Source of the DNA: Sordaria brevicollis | Taxonomy: Eukaryota; Ascomycota; Sordariomycetes; Sordariales; Sordariaceae | Length of the DNA: 64,000 nt | Direction: 5' to 3' | Assembly: GCA_033439795.1 (NCBI GenBank) | Contig: JAUTDP010000018.1 | Location: 124,001-188,000, forward strand | Shown: positions 33,057 through 42,679 of the stretch, one piece after another | Numbering within the stretch: the first letter of the stretch is position 1 | Layout of the letters: the number at the start of each line of letters is the position of its first letter | Notes under the pieces: generated by a model | Told to the model about the DNA's origin: nothing | The model's database searches: none | The model's input: the letters and a program-made list of their open reading frames with translations, nothing else | Program-made: the position numbers and the translations under genes

Positions 33057-35021
33057 ATGTCAACGCCACCACCCGGGACGAAGACGCTGTCAACGACCGT
33101 CAACGAATTCCCCGAACTCACCAGCGTCGTGGCTCCCGACCCGAGTACAGCACCGGGACTTCTCGAGAGAGATGTCGAAGGAAGCAACGCAACATGCTCT
33201 GCAGCAGAACCTGCCTCGGAAGAACCACAACCACCCCCATACTCCGTTTTCACCACAGCCGAGAAGAAATGGATCAGCTACACGGCCTCCTTCGGAGCCA
33301 TGTTCTCGACGCTGAGCAGCTACATCTACTTCCCTGCTCTCGTGCCCATGGCTAATGATCTTGGAGTGTCGGTCTTGCTTATCAACCTCACAGTGACTTC
33401 GTACATGATCGTTGCTGGTGTCGCGCCGGCGTTCATGGGAGACATTGCCGATCAGGGCGGAAGAAGGCCGGCGTATATCCTCATGTTCACGCTGGTTGCG
33501 GCTTCCAACGTCGGGTTGGCGTTGCAGAACTCATACGCTGCATTGTTCGTGTTGAGAATGGTCCAAAGTGCTGGAGCTTCTGGTGAGTGGACACTGGATC
33601 TTTCTTCGATTGGTGCTGGAGCTGATGAAAACAGGATCATACGGCGCTGCGTACGGGATAATTGCTGATATAACAACCGTTGCGGAACGTGGCTCCTTCG
33701 TGGGTTCGCTTATATTGTTGTTCGTTGCCCTGATTCCGATATCGAAGTGTTCGTACGAACGCTGATGAACGCGTTCTTGTAGTACCAACGCCGCCCCTAG
33801 CTTCGGGCCAGTCATTGCTGGCGTGCTCGCTCAGAAGCTCGGTTGGCGATGGATCTTTTGGTTTCTGGTCATCATGACCGGAACGTATCTGGTTATCATT
33901 ATCTTCCTGATGCCAGAAACCCAGAGAAAGGTTGTTGGCAACGGTAGTATCCCGCCCACAGGCATCCACAAGAGCCTCTTCGAGACAATGTCCCGAAAGC
34001 GAAGATCCAAGAGGGCACACGTAGGGAACGTAGAATCCCAAGCTGCGCAGCCGGCGGGTACGAAGAAGGCGAGGAAGTGTCACATCCCGAACCCTTTCAC
34101 ATGCATCCCAATGCTGTTTCTGAAGGGGAACATGGTTGTGATACTGATAGGGTCCATTACATATGCTGTCAAGATGACACTGCAAACGTCACTGGCCGCG
34201 CAGTGTATTGAGATATATGACCTGGACTATCTCCAGGCAGGGCTGATATATCTCCCGTCAGGGGTCGGTGGCGCACTCGCATCTTATACCACTGGTAAGC
34301 GCGAAACTCGTCCTCTTGAGCCTCAATCGTTGCGCCGTGAGAGATGGTCGATGACTGACATCTGCTGCTAGGCAAATTCCTCGATAGGAACATCAAGGAG
34401 TACTATGCCAAGACTGGTAAAGAGGGCACATATAAGAAAGGCGAGGACATATCCGACTTTCCTATCGAACAGGCGCGCTTCGTTGGGATCTACACCCTCA
34501 TCCTCGTCTCTTCTGTGGGATCGGCTGCTTATGGTGTCAGCCTCAATGAACGAGCGGTAAGTTAGAGAGAAGTAATGTCGCTAAGAGTTTTCAAAGACCA
34601 AGCATGCTAACCGGTCTCCTTCGCAAACTAGCACCTTGCAGTGCCACTCGTCCTTCAGTTTCTAACGGGCGCCGCAACATCGAGCATCTTCACGGTAGGG
34701 CTACCCAGCGTATGGCCGCATTGTCGTCCAGTCCTGTATACTGACTTCAATAAACAGCTCTGCGGAACGCTCTTGACGGACCTCAACCCCAACGCCTCCG
34801 CGACCGTTCAAGCATCGTACAACCTGGTTCGATGTCTAGGAGCAGGTGCTGCGATTGCCGCACAACAGCCACTGGCAGACGCAGCGGGCTCGGGATGGTG
34901 TTTTGGCGTCTTTGCCATCATCATGCTAATGGCGTTACCGCTTTCCATGCTTATTGAGAAGCGAGGGTTGGAATGGAGGAGAAAGAAGGCGTTGAAAGAC
35001 AATCGGGAGGTCAACATTTGA
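33057..35021 (+). CDS. MFS drug:H+ antiporter, DHA1/QDR type, 6 exons
   Basis: Exons 33057-33582, 33635-33719, 33783-34294, 34372-34556, 34632-34709 and 34758-35021 (549 aa). The start is MSTPPPGTKTLSTT. A cytosolic N-terminus of about 75 residues precedes the helices, with KKWISYTASFGAMFSTLSSY, then loop motif A as GDIADQGGRRPAYI, SYGAAYGIIADITTVAERG, and NAAPSFGPVIAGVLAQKLGW (motif C-like PSFGPV), all standard in DHA1 quinidine/multidrug exporters. A loop of about 90 residues rich in Lys/Arg lies mid-protein. The second intron donor is GTTCGT, so that junction is less sure. The fifth intron is only 48 bp and in frame. Twelve helices are expected. Substrate unknown. Confidence 0.83.
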
Positions 35022-35457
35022 GAAGATGGACGTTGAGGTGTTGTTATCGTGGTGCTTGCCACACAAAATATAACCCGCTTCCCATAAAAAAGGAAGCTTG
35101 ACGAGCCCATTTACTGTAGCGCTCCTAGCGCCGGAAAGGGCCCTGGAAAAAAGTCAGCGGGGGTTGATCAGCGGGTCAACGCACGCCAAGAAGCGGTTCG
35201 CTTACTGGGCCCCACGAGATCCCACAGTGAGAGACCCGCTAAAAAGTACGCTAGATATCAGATGATCAGATAAGATCCCGTCATCGCCCTCGCCTCCCAC
35301 GACGTCCCCGCCGGCCACCCCGACCTTCCCGTCCCGGTCCAATTCACAACCTTTCATCGAATCTTGTCTGCATCGGTGACTCTTCAGCCTGGCGTCTCTT
35401 TTAAATTCCCGTCTTTCACATCAAGAACACCATCGAGCTGGTGCTCATCCCCGGCTC
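35022..35457. other. Intergenic / promoter of the ferric-reductase-like gene
   Basis: About 0.44 kb between two plus-strand genes. No gene seen. Confidence 0.55.
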
Positions 35458-37566
35458 ATGGAATACGCGCAAAAGGGCGCATGGGCGCGGGACGCTCTGC
35501 GCAACGCCATCTCCACCGTATCATCAACCTCGTCGTCGTCGATATTGGCAGTTCGTGATGTTGTGAATAAGGCCGAAGAGGGTGGCAACCCCCTTGACTT
35601 GGTTCCCCCAGATAAGCTCGAATACCTCTACGCGGTCATGAAGGCTCTTTTCGCCGCACGCCTCATCGCTATCAGCTACAACGTCGCCGTTCTCCTCGCC
35701 ATACTCGTCTTTGCCGTTTTGCACTGGCGGACATCGAAAAATGACCGACGGAAATGGTTGTCCAGGGTATGGAGAGCAAAGTCCGACACAATCCAGACGA
35801 CGACGAAAAGAACTCAACCGTCTTCATCGCCGGCATCATCCAGCCGTGCATCCGGCTCCGGCACCTCCACGCCTACCGGCAACTGGAAAGACACCACCGA
35901 AGAAGTTGATCTCGAACGCTCCCCTCTGCTTCGAGGGCGCACATCCAGCCTGACCATCAACTCAACCCGTCTCGACCGCAAACCAACCATCCGTCACAGC
36001 ATCTCCTCCTGGCTCGCGCGCCAACCGCCACCGATCCCCATCATCAACCGCACCTTACCCAGCAATGGCACCACCCTCTTTGTCACCTTCTGGATCCTAC
36101 TCAACGTCTTCTTCCAGCTATTCCTCATCCCCTTCCGATGGGACTTCTTTTTCGTCTTCGGCGACAAAATGGGTTTCATGTTCATCGTCAATCTCCCCCT
36201 CCTCTACCTCCTCAGCGCCAAAAACCAACCTCTCCGTCTCCTAACGGGCTACTCCTACGAAGCACTCAACATCTTCCACCGCCGCATCGGCGAGATGATG
36301 TGCTTCATGGCGCTTGTACACTTCCTCAGCATGGTCATCTACCAGTTCGTCCTGGCGGAGGATTGGATGCTAGCTTCCAAATCTGCCTGGGCGTACTTCA
36401 CGCATCCGCTCATCATGAACGGCCTGGGCGCTTTTACTTCGTATGAGCTGCTTTATTTTACGTCGCTGGGAAGTTTTAGGCAGAGGTGGTATGAGCTGTT
36501 TTTGGCGACGCATGTGCTGCTTCAGGTTTTGGCGCTGGTGTTCTTGTGGTTTCATTTCCCTTCCACCAAGCCGTACGTCGGCCTGTCGCTGGTTATCTTC
36601 GTCCTGGATCGGCTGGTTTGGAGGTTGCGGTTTAAGCGGGCGACTGTGACGGCTGATGTGGAGGTGTTGGAGGATGGTCAGACGTTTTTGGTGTCGGCGG
36701 ATTGGGATATCATCCCTCGCTCTCAATCGAACGGCACTGGCAGGCAATGGTGGAAATTCAACCCCAACAAGTCAATCCTCAACGGCTGGAAACCGACCGA
36801 TCACGTCTTTATTACCGTCCCTTCGCTGGGCGGTAGTCATGCGCTGCAAGCGCACCCCTTCACCATCGCGTCTGCCGCCCCTGTTGTCAACAAGGATGAT
36901 CGACAGCAGCCCACTCACGCGTGGTTCAACCTCCTAATCCGCTCGTACGATGGCTTCACGGCTGACCTACTCCGCCACGCTCAAGCAGGGAATACCCGCG
37001 TTTCTGTCCAGCTCGACGGACCATACGGGTCTTCGCATGCATTGGATATGCTTCGAGCGTCGGGAAGTGCCATCTTGGTGGCCGGAGGCAGTGGGATTGC
37101 GGTTACCTTCCCTTTGGTATGGGCTTTGCTTCAGCAACCGCCACTGTCGGGCGAAGACGGCGAAGAGCTCGATGTTGAAGAGCAGGAAGACGAAGAGGAG
37201 GAGAATAAACTGCTGCTTAGCAGCAGCAGAAGGAGAGGATCTCTTACGAAGCAGAAGCAGAGAGTGCACATTCTTTGGGTTACGCACTCCAGATCGCACA
37301 GGAACTGGATTCCGCAGGAGCAGTTTGATGAGTTGGTTGCGCTGGGGTTGGACTTGGTGATTCCGGAGCCGACGGAGGAGGCCGGGAGGCCGGATGTGGC
37401 GGGGATTGTGAAGGGTTGGATCTTGGATGCCGCGAGCGATGGGCTGGAGTCAGGCGTCGTGGTGTCGGGCCCGGATGGACTGAATAGGACGGTGAGAAAT
37501 ACTTGTGCTGGTGTGATTGGGGAGGGATTGGATGTGAGGATAGCTGTTGAAAAGTTTGGATGGTAG
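35458..37566 (+). CDS. Ferric-reductase-like transmembrane oxidoreductase
   Basis: Single exon, 702 aa. A first helix is near 65-88 and a Ser/Thr/Arg-rich loop spans about 100-190. The ferric reductase core has heme His pairs H274/H288 (NIFHRRIG...ALVHFL) and H352/H366 (ATHVLL...FHFP), each 14 residues apart. The FAD motif is HPFTIAS at 466-472, followed by GPYG at 521-524. The nicotinamide-binding motif is GGSGIA at 543-548. An acidic run (EEQEDEEEE) and a basic patch split the NADPH domain. The protein should carry electrons across a membrane from NADPH via FAD and two hemes to metal or oxygen. Whether it acts in iron uptake or resembles an AIM14/NOX-type enzyme is open. Confidence 0.9.
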   Translation: MEYAQKGAWARDALRNAISTVSSTSSSSILAVRDVVNKAEEGGNPLDLVPPDKLEYLYAVMKALFAARLIAISYNVAVLLAILVFAVLHWRTSKNDRRKWLSRVWRAKSDTIQTTTKRTQPSSSPASSSRASGSGTSTPTGNWKDTTEEVDLERSPLLRGRTSSLTINSTRLDRKPTIRHSISSWLARQPPPIPIINRTLPSNGTTLFVTFWILLNVFFQLFLIPFRWDFFFVFGDKMGFMFIVNLPLLYLLSAKNQPLRLLTGYSYEALNIFHRRIGEMMCFMALVHFLSMVIYQFVLAEDWMLASKSAWAYFTHPLIMNGLGAFTSYELLYFTSLGSFRQRWYELFLATHVLLQVLALVFLWFHFPSTKPYVGLSLVIFVLDRLVWRLRFKRATVTADVEVLEDGQTFLVSADWDIIPRSQSNGTGRQWWKFNPNKSILNGWKPTDHVFITVPSLGGSHALQAHPFTIASAAPVVNKDDRQQPTHAWFNLLIRSYDGFTADLLRHAQAGNTRVSVQLDGPYGSSHALDMLRASGSAILVAGGSGIAVTFPLVWALLQQPPLSGEDGEELDVEEQEDEEEENKLLLSSSRRRGSLTKQKQRVHILWVTHSRSHRNWIPQEQFDELVALGLDLVIPEPTEEAGRPDVAGIVKGWILDAASDGLESGVVVSGPDGLNRTVRNTCAGVIGEGLDVRIAVEKFGW

Positions 37567-37940
37567 AAAAAGGGATTGTGGGAAATGTCGATATTGGATA
37601 AAAGGTATCATTCATCAAAAGGCGTTAGGGATCTGGTTCATGTAGTCAATGGATATGAACGGCGTTTGTATGCACCAAAAGTGCCATTATCGCGTTATCT
37701 GTGCATATAGTGTGCCTTTATGCGAGTGAAAGTGACCCAATCGAAACTATTTCGATAACTTTGAACATGAATTCCCATGATACCATGCATAAGCCATCCC
37801 ATCGAGACCGATAAAACCTCCTAAAACACCATATCATACACCTTCACGCATCCACTTTTTTCCCATCTCTTCATCCCTCATCCCTCATCATTCCTCATCC
37901 ATCACAGAATCCCATAACAGTCCCTGACAAAGACAAAAGC
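37567..37940. other. Convergent 3' spacer
   Basis: About 0.37 kb between convergent genes; AT-rich 3' untranslated sequence, no gene. Confidence 0.6.
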
Positions 37941-38396
37941 TCACTCCTCACTCCTCCTCATCTCCCCTGTATCCTTCACCCCCTTCCCAACCTCCTTCAC
38001 GCCCCTCTCAAGTCCACTTCCCAAATTCGACACCGCATCTCCCACCGGCCTTCCCATGCCTCCGGGAACAGCACTATCAATCGTCTCTCCCAATCCCCTA
38101 GTAGCAGCCCCCACGGTGCCTCCCACGGTATCAGTCAAGCCGCTGACCGTGTTTCCAAGTGTGGAAGTCACGGGCTTGGCGGCGCCCGTGATGGTGTCGG
38201 TGATGCCCGAGGTTGTCTCGGAAGCTTGCTGGGTGGCTTTCTTGGTGGTGTCTTGGGCGGACTTGGTGGTCTTTTGGGGGTCGATGGAGTCCATTTTGTT
38301 TGTGTTCAAGTCTTGTTCTGGTTCGGGGCTGAGTTGGGTGAGGTTGTCTGAGTCGCCTGGTTTTTTGACGATTTTCTTGGTGTTGCCTGTTGGCAT
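37941..38396 (-). CDS. LEA-like hydrophilic protein
   Basis: Single exon, 151 aa, ATG at 38,396 (MPTGNTKKIVKKPGDSD). No Cys, no aromatic residues and very polar. The centre consists of loosely repeated 11- to 14-residue Thr/Ala/Gly blocks (DTTKKATQQASETTSG, GLTDTVGGTVGAATRGLGET, GSGLERGVKEVGKGVK). These are like group-3 LEA or desiccation/heat-stress proteins, which fold on drying. No catalytic motif. The family call is from composition and repeat style only. Confidence 0.65.
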   Translation of the reverse strand: MPTGNTKKIVKKPGDSDNLTQLSPEPEQDLNTNKMDSIDPQKTTKSAQDTTKKATQQASETTSGITDTITGAAKPVTSTLGNTVSGLTDTVGGTVGAATRGLGETIDSAVPGGMGRPVGDAVSNLGSGLERGVKEVGKGVKDTGEMRRSEE

Positions 38397-38886
38397 TTGC
38401 TTTTTGGTAGGAGAAGGGGAGTAGGTGGTGGGGTGGAAGAAAGGAGAGGGAAAAGCAAAAACGAACAGCTGCTGTTCGAATCCTAGCTACCGCTAAGTAT
38501 GGCAGTGAAGAGGAGGGGGAGAAGTGACAACACTCGTTCGTCATGTCTGATCGCACTGCGACGGGGGGTTGACGTCATAAGCCATCATGGAGGGTGGGCT
38601 TATCGATATCGCAGCAATTTTGATGTGAGCGCTGGAAAATGTTAAACCGTGAGGGCTTCAGCACTGACTGAAGAAATGTCAGTCAAAAAGCTCCAGCATC
38701 AGGAATCAACGAGCAATGGGTTTGGGTTTGGTGTTCGCCGTTGAAAAGTGATGCTATTTTTGAAAATCAAGGGTCCTGAGACAAAAAGTCGAGTGGGGCT
38801 ATCACATGCATTGCAGGCCCCACCAGCGAAAAGGCACAGAAAAGGAAAAAAAAAATTGTTTCCAGAGGGAAAAAAGATATATGAGA
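38397..38886. other. Intergenic, promoter of the LEA-like gene
   Basis: About 0.5 kb. It includes a T-run on the minus strand near 38,850-38,875 that would terminate the tRNA-Glu transcript. No gene seen. Confidence 0.55.
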
Positions 38887-38978
38887 CTCGGATACCGGGA
38901 GTCGAACCCGGGGCTGTTGAGAGAGCAGTCACTCCTTAGAAGTGAGAGTCAACGATGTTACCGCTACACCATACCCGA
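38887..38978 (-). tRNA. tRNA-Glu (anticodon CTC) with 21-nt intron
   Basis: Minus-strand cloverleaf, 92 nt with intron. The acceptor TCGGGTA pairs with TATCCGA. The D arm is GTGT/ACAT. The anticodon stem GTTGA/TCAAC carries loop CTCTCA-C with anticodon CTC at 38,946-38,944. The loop is interrupted after position 37 by a 21-nt intron (38,942-38,922), the canonical tRNA intron site. The T arm is CCGGG-TTCGACT-CCCGG and the discriminator is G. No CCA is encoded. Confidence 0.9.
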
Positions 38979-39971
38979 TTGAACTGGTATGGTCCGATTT
39001 GTTGTTGGAAAGCTGTTCGGCTACTGTCCTTATAATGAAGTGCAGATATTGCACAACCTTTTTCACACTTGGGGATTAGATTCTCATAATCACTACGTAT
39101 TTCCGTTCGTCACTAGAATGAAGTAAGGCTCCAGAAGAAATGACTTTAATGTTTCTATCTTGTTTGTGGCTTTTGTGCAGCAACAGGTTTGCGTGCACAA
39201 AGCGGCAGTGGCCGGATATGGTCCAAAGAGAAGAACGACCGTCAGACCACTCGATCACGCCGTCATAGATCATATGTAATAATCCACAATAATCCCCATC
39301 ACTGGCAGTTGTGACCATAGTTGTCATGCTTGTTACTGAAATCCTTGAGGGTAGAAAACGCAGCTCTTTGGATTGCTTTCTCGATCCACATGGGAAAGAG
39401 TGAATGTAGAGGTAGTGTGCCCTGCACTGCTATCGTGTCTCTGCCCATTCATGCGTGATTGTAGAGCCTGCTGCTTCCAGGCCGACAAAAATGAACCGAA
39501 TCCCATCAGTGTACTGAGTGTAGCGCCCAGAAACCTCCACCTGATACTACCAAGCAGCATGGCCCTCGGTGTCAAAGCCTCTTCCGTCGAGAGTGATCGC
39601 CTTTCGCCCCATGTCTGTCCGTTTAGGGGCTCGCCCTTCTTCATATCTCTTACGGTCGTTAGCTTGAAGTTGTCTCGTCCCGCTGGCAGACAGTCTTACA
39701 AGAGATTTCATCCCTTGGAGAGCACCCAATGCCTCGAACGCCAGAATCTATCAATGAAACCCATATCGAAACCGAAAACGCCGTCCATCCTGTGTATCGT
39801 AACAATGTAATCCGTCGTCGCCATGTTGCTTTTCATTCGCAGCGTCATAGCGATGTCGTGAAAGACCAAACCCGAATGAAAGAATCGTAGGGAAAAAAAA
39901 ATCGATGCAATGCTTTTGGTGTTGCGTTGCTTCTAGTGCGGTGTTTCGTCGGAGGAATTAGGAGCGATCAA
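38979..39971. other. Intergenic, no supported gene
   Basis: About 1 kb. On the minus strand there is a 103-aa ATG-started ORF (39,644-39,333) and, upstream, a 39-codon ATG-started frame with intron-like signals (GTAAGA, GCTAAC) after it. They cannot be joined in frame and match nothing I know. Confidence 0.45.
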
Positions 39972-40211
39972 TTAATCGTAACTCATCGCCCACTCCATCT
40001 TTTCTTGTCGGCGAATATCCGTATCCCTCTGGGCCTCCTTGGCTCTGTGTGCCTTAACGGCGAGACAGTCGTCGCACTTCTGGGCTTTATTTGGCTTGCC
40101 GATGCGACCGCGGTCAGTCTTGCCGCAGTACTTGTGGGTGGTCTGGTCCTGCCACTGCGGAGGAGGTTCGATGTTGGTGGCCTTGGCCGCCTTGTCGTAG
40201 CTGTGACCCAT
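39972..40211 (-). CDS. Small basic hypothetical protein, 79 aa
   Basis: Single exon from the ATG at 40,211 (MGHSYDKAAKATNIEPPP). Unknown family. It is hydrophilic, with three Cys (KYCGKTDRG and QKCDDCL) that may bind metal, and an Arg/Glu/Asp-rich helical tail ending MEWAMSYD. It has good ATG context and codon character for its size, so it is probably a real small gene. A zinc-binding role is a guess. Confidence 0.55.
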   Translation of the reverse strand: MGHSYDKAAKATNIEPPPQWQDQTTHKYCGKTDRGRIGKPNKAQKCDDCLAVKAHRAKEAQRDTDIRRQEKMEWAMSYD

Positions 40212-41150
40212 TGTGGTGGGAGGTAAAAAGGGTTGGTAGTGTGTGAATTTGTGTTTTCGGTAAATGCTATGATAGCATTGGGATGATTCGAGGGTTGAAG
40301 AAGATCGGATGTGGTGGGAGATGGAATAGGTTTGGTTCAAGATTGGAGAAGAACGAGTTGGGAGCAGCTTCTTATAAGAGAATCATAACCAGGTGGATTT
40401 GGGGAAGGAACACACGCATTGTTAGAACCTACATGTAATGCACCAGGGCATGCACCAATTTTCTCCAAACGTCCGTTGCATCTAGGTATTTCTCAAGCCA
40501 TCCCCAATGGGTAACACACAAAGTCCGGCAAGTGACTCAAACGGGATGCTAATTGGCAATGGGCATTGAAGTGGCATGACCACGCAGGTCGGGTAAAACC
40601 ACAAAAGGAAACAATTTATTGTGCGGCGGCTTGATGATGTAATGTGGCCGACTGGTCATTGCTCGATCAGGTGCCTCTGAAACTTGCCACTAAAAGGAAC
40701 CTATCTTGTGAAACGGCACCCCAACGATCACTTCACTTTAAGCGGGAACACTCCAAGGGTTTCTAACTGTTTGGTATTTCAGGTTCTAGTTGGGCCTCGA
40801 GTGGGCTAGACCAATCAAGTATGTCCATCTCGCCATCTTGACCCCTGATTTGGTAAACATAAATCAGCAAAGCATGATAATCAGCATGGTAGGAGATACG
40901 ATAATCCCTCGTAAACCCCATATACGGGGCCGTCTATCTGTTGATATAAGAATCCATCTCATCTATAATCATGATATCATCGACTGCCATTGCGGAACCA
41001 AGTGCACGTCGGCATCGCAGCTATACCCTTCTCAAGGACCTCGCAAACCAGATGCTGCTGAAAATAAAACATGCTAGCCAGAGGTACCTAACCCTGGAGT
41101 CAAAATACGAGCACCCATCCTGTGAGCTTAGAGCGGATATCGAACGCAGT
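40212..41150. other. Intergenic, no supported gene
   Basis: About 0.94 kb upstream of the 79-aa gene. A plus-strand ORF that starts at 40,971 continues into the conserved minus-strand STRAP extension. It was rejected because the repeat there varies at that frame's first codon positions. Confidence 0.5.
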
Positions 41151-41546
41151 TTAACGCAGATTGGACGTTGGTTTGGTATGGAGCCTCAAACGAACAGGCG
41201 ACAAGGGCTTGTCGTACTTGTTCGGCGAGTAGCTGAGCAAAAGGTCGGAACTGGTATCGGAGGGCGACTCGACATCAATCTCAAATCTCAGAGGAGATGC
41301 CTTATTGGCATCACGCCTCAGACGGACGGGTGACAATGGCCTATCGAACTTGTTTGGCGAATAGCTGAGGAGTAAGTCAGAGTTAGGATCTACGGCCGAT
41401 GTGGCCGGAACCTGAAAGCTGAGGAGATCAGGAACGTTAGGCGAAGCAAAGCCTTGGTTGGTGATATCCTTAAGAACACCCGCCGTCTGCGTATAAGGGT
41501 GCTGCTTTTTTGCTGAGCCAAAACCGGGGCATTGATGCTTCTTCTC
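41151..41546 (-). other. Conserved in-frame coding extension behind the STRAP stop
   Basis: Starting directly after the TAG of the STRAP gene, the same frame stays open for 131 codons to a TAA at 41,151. It has no Met, so it must be reached by read-through or splicing. It contains GVLKDITNQGFASP and two copies of a 22-codon unit (41,316-41,381 and 41,184-41,249). In those copies 13 codons differ but only two residues do, both conservative (F/Y and R/K), as expected under protein-level selection. Each copy has YSPNK and LSPVR, full S-P-x-K/R CDK consensus sites. A 60-nt candidate intron (donor GTGTAT in the STRAP 3' end, acceptor GGCTCAG) would remove the stop and keep frame. Confidence 0.7.
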
Positions 41547-42679
41547 CTAGTCGGTGCCATTGCCGGATACACCCCCACGCCAGAGCCCGTAATAGCCGTC
41601 ACAGTTCTTCCACATCTTGATTGTGCCATCCTCAGACCCTGTTGCGTACAGATTGCCATCGGGAGAAAAGGCAATAGACCAGATGGGACCGTGGTGGCCC
41701 TTGTGCACATCAATCTCCTTGCCCTCATCCCAGGTGTAGACGCGGGCCCATGTGCCAGGTTCCTCACCAACAACGAACTTTCTGCCCTTCAAGTCCAGCC
41801 CAACACTGGCAATGCCGTGAGGAAGCGTGATCCTCTTCAGCTCGTCCTCAGCTCGGCTTCCGCCCCAGAAGTAGGCAGTCTTGCCCGCTGCAACCGCAAG
41901 AACAGGAAGGCCACCGCCAATGTCGGTGGGGGCGCTATACGAAGGCGCGAGGGAAACCAGCTCGCAAGACTTGATCTCGCCCTCCAGTTTCGCCTCACGC
42001 ACACAGCGACGAGAGGGAAGATCGAACCAGCGGAGGGTATCGCCGGCAGCGGTAATGATCACGTTGGGGTCGCGAGCCCAAACGATGAACTTGATGATAT
42101 CCTTGTGTACTCCTTCGCCAATCTCAAAGGCCTTGGATGCGTCAATGGTAACTGGTTCAGGAGTGGTGCCTGCTGTGGAAGTGGCCGGCCTCTGATCCGC
42201 CAAGTCAAAGATTCGAAGCTTCTTCTCATATCCACCAGTCGCCAGCAGTCCGGAGTTATCGTAAGGATAGGCAATGGCGCGGACAATATGGCCGTGCTGG
42301 AGGACGTAGAGCAGTTCGCCGGTGTGGGTGTCCCAAATCTTGGCGCTGAAGTCCGCAGAAGACGTCGCAGCGGTCGACGCATCTGGGCTGAGCCTTGCTT
42401 GCCATGTAGCTCCCTTGTGTCCTAGGAAAGTGCCGATCCAATCGCCAGTTTGACCGTCGCGGAGCATTGGGTTGCCATCTGTACAAGAGCCACGTCAGTG
42501 AAACCACGCTGAGGCAGAGGTGTTGAGGAACACATGAAGGATCTGGCTGTACCTTTGCAAGAAGAGATCATGTAGTATGATTCCTCCTTTTCAAGCGGCG
42601 AGAAACTCAAATGGGTGACAGGCCGAGAATGGCCATGGCAGGTCAAAGGGACTGTCTGACGGCGCGTGGGTTCGGTCAT
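41547..42679 (-). CDS. STRAP/UNRIP-like WD40 protein, 2 exons
   Basis: Exons 42679-42553 and 42478-41547 (352 aa). The 74-bp intron has donor GTACAG and rejoins SSCK to DGNPMLRDG. The protein is seven WD40 blades and little else: CHGHSRPVTHLSFSP, FLGHKGATWQARLSP, SADFSAKIWD, GGYEKKLRIFDL, AGDTLRWFDL, and the last blade GHHGPIWSIAFSPDG...GTIKMWKNCDGYYGLW. This is the STRAP/UNRIP pattern, linked in animals to SMN/unr complexes and in yeasts to translation or MAPK scaffolding. The stop TAG at 41,547 is followed in frame by the conserved extension listed separately, so the full product may be longer. Confidence 0.88.

Noticed and set aside
39333..39644. 103-aa minus-strand ATG ORF
   Set aside because: No family, and the upstream frame that might join it contains a stop that splicing does not remove cleanly.
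40971..41333. Plus-strand 120-aa ORF opposite the STRAP extension
   Set aside because: The repeat copies differ mainly at this frame's first codon positions, so selection acts on the minus-strand frame.
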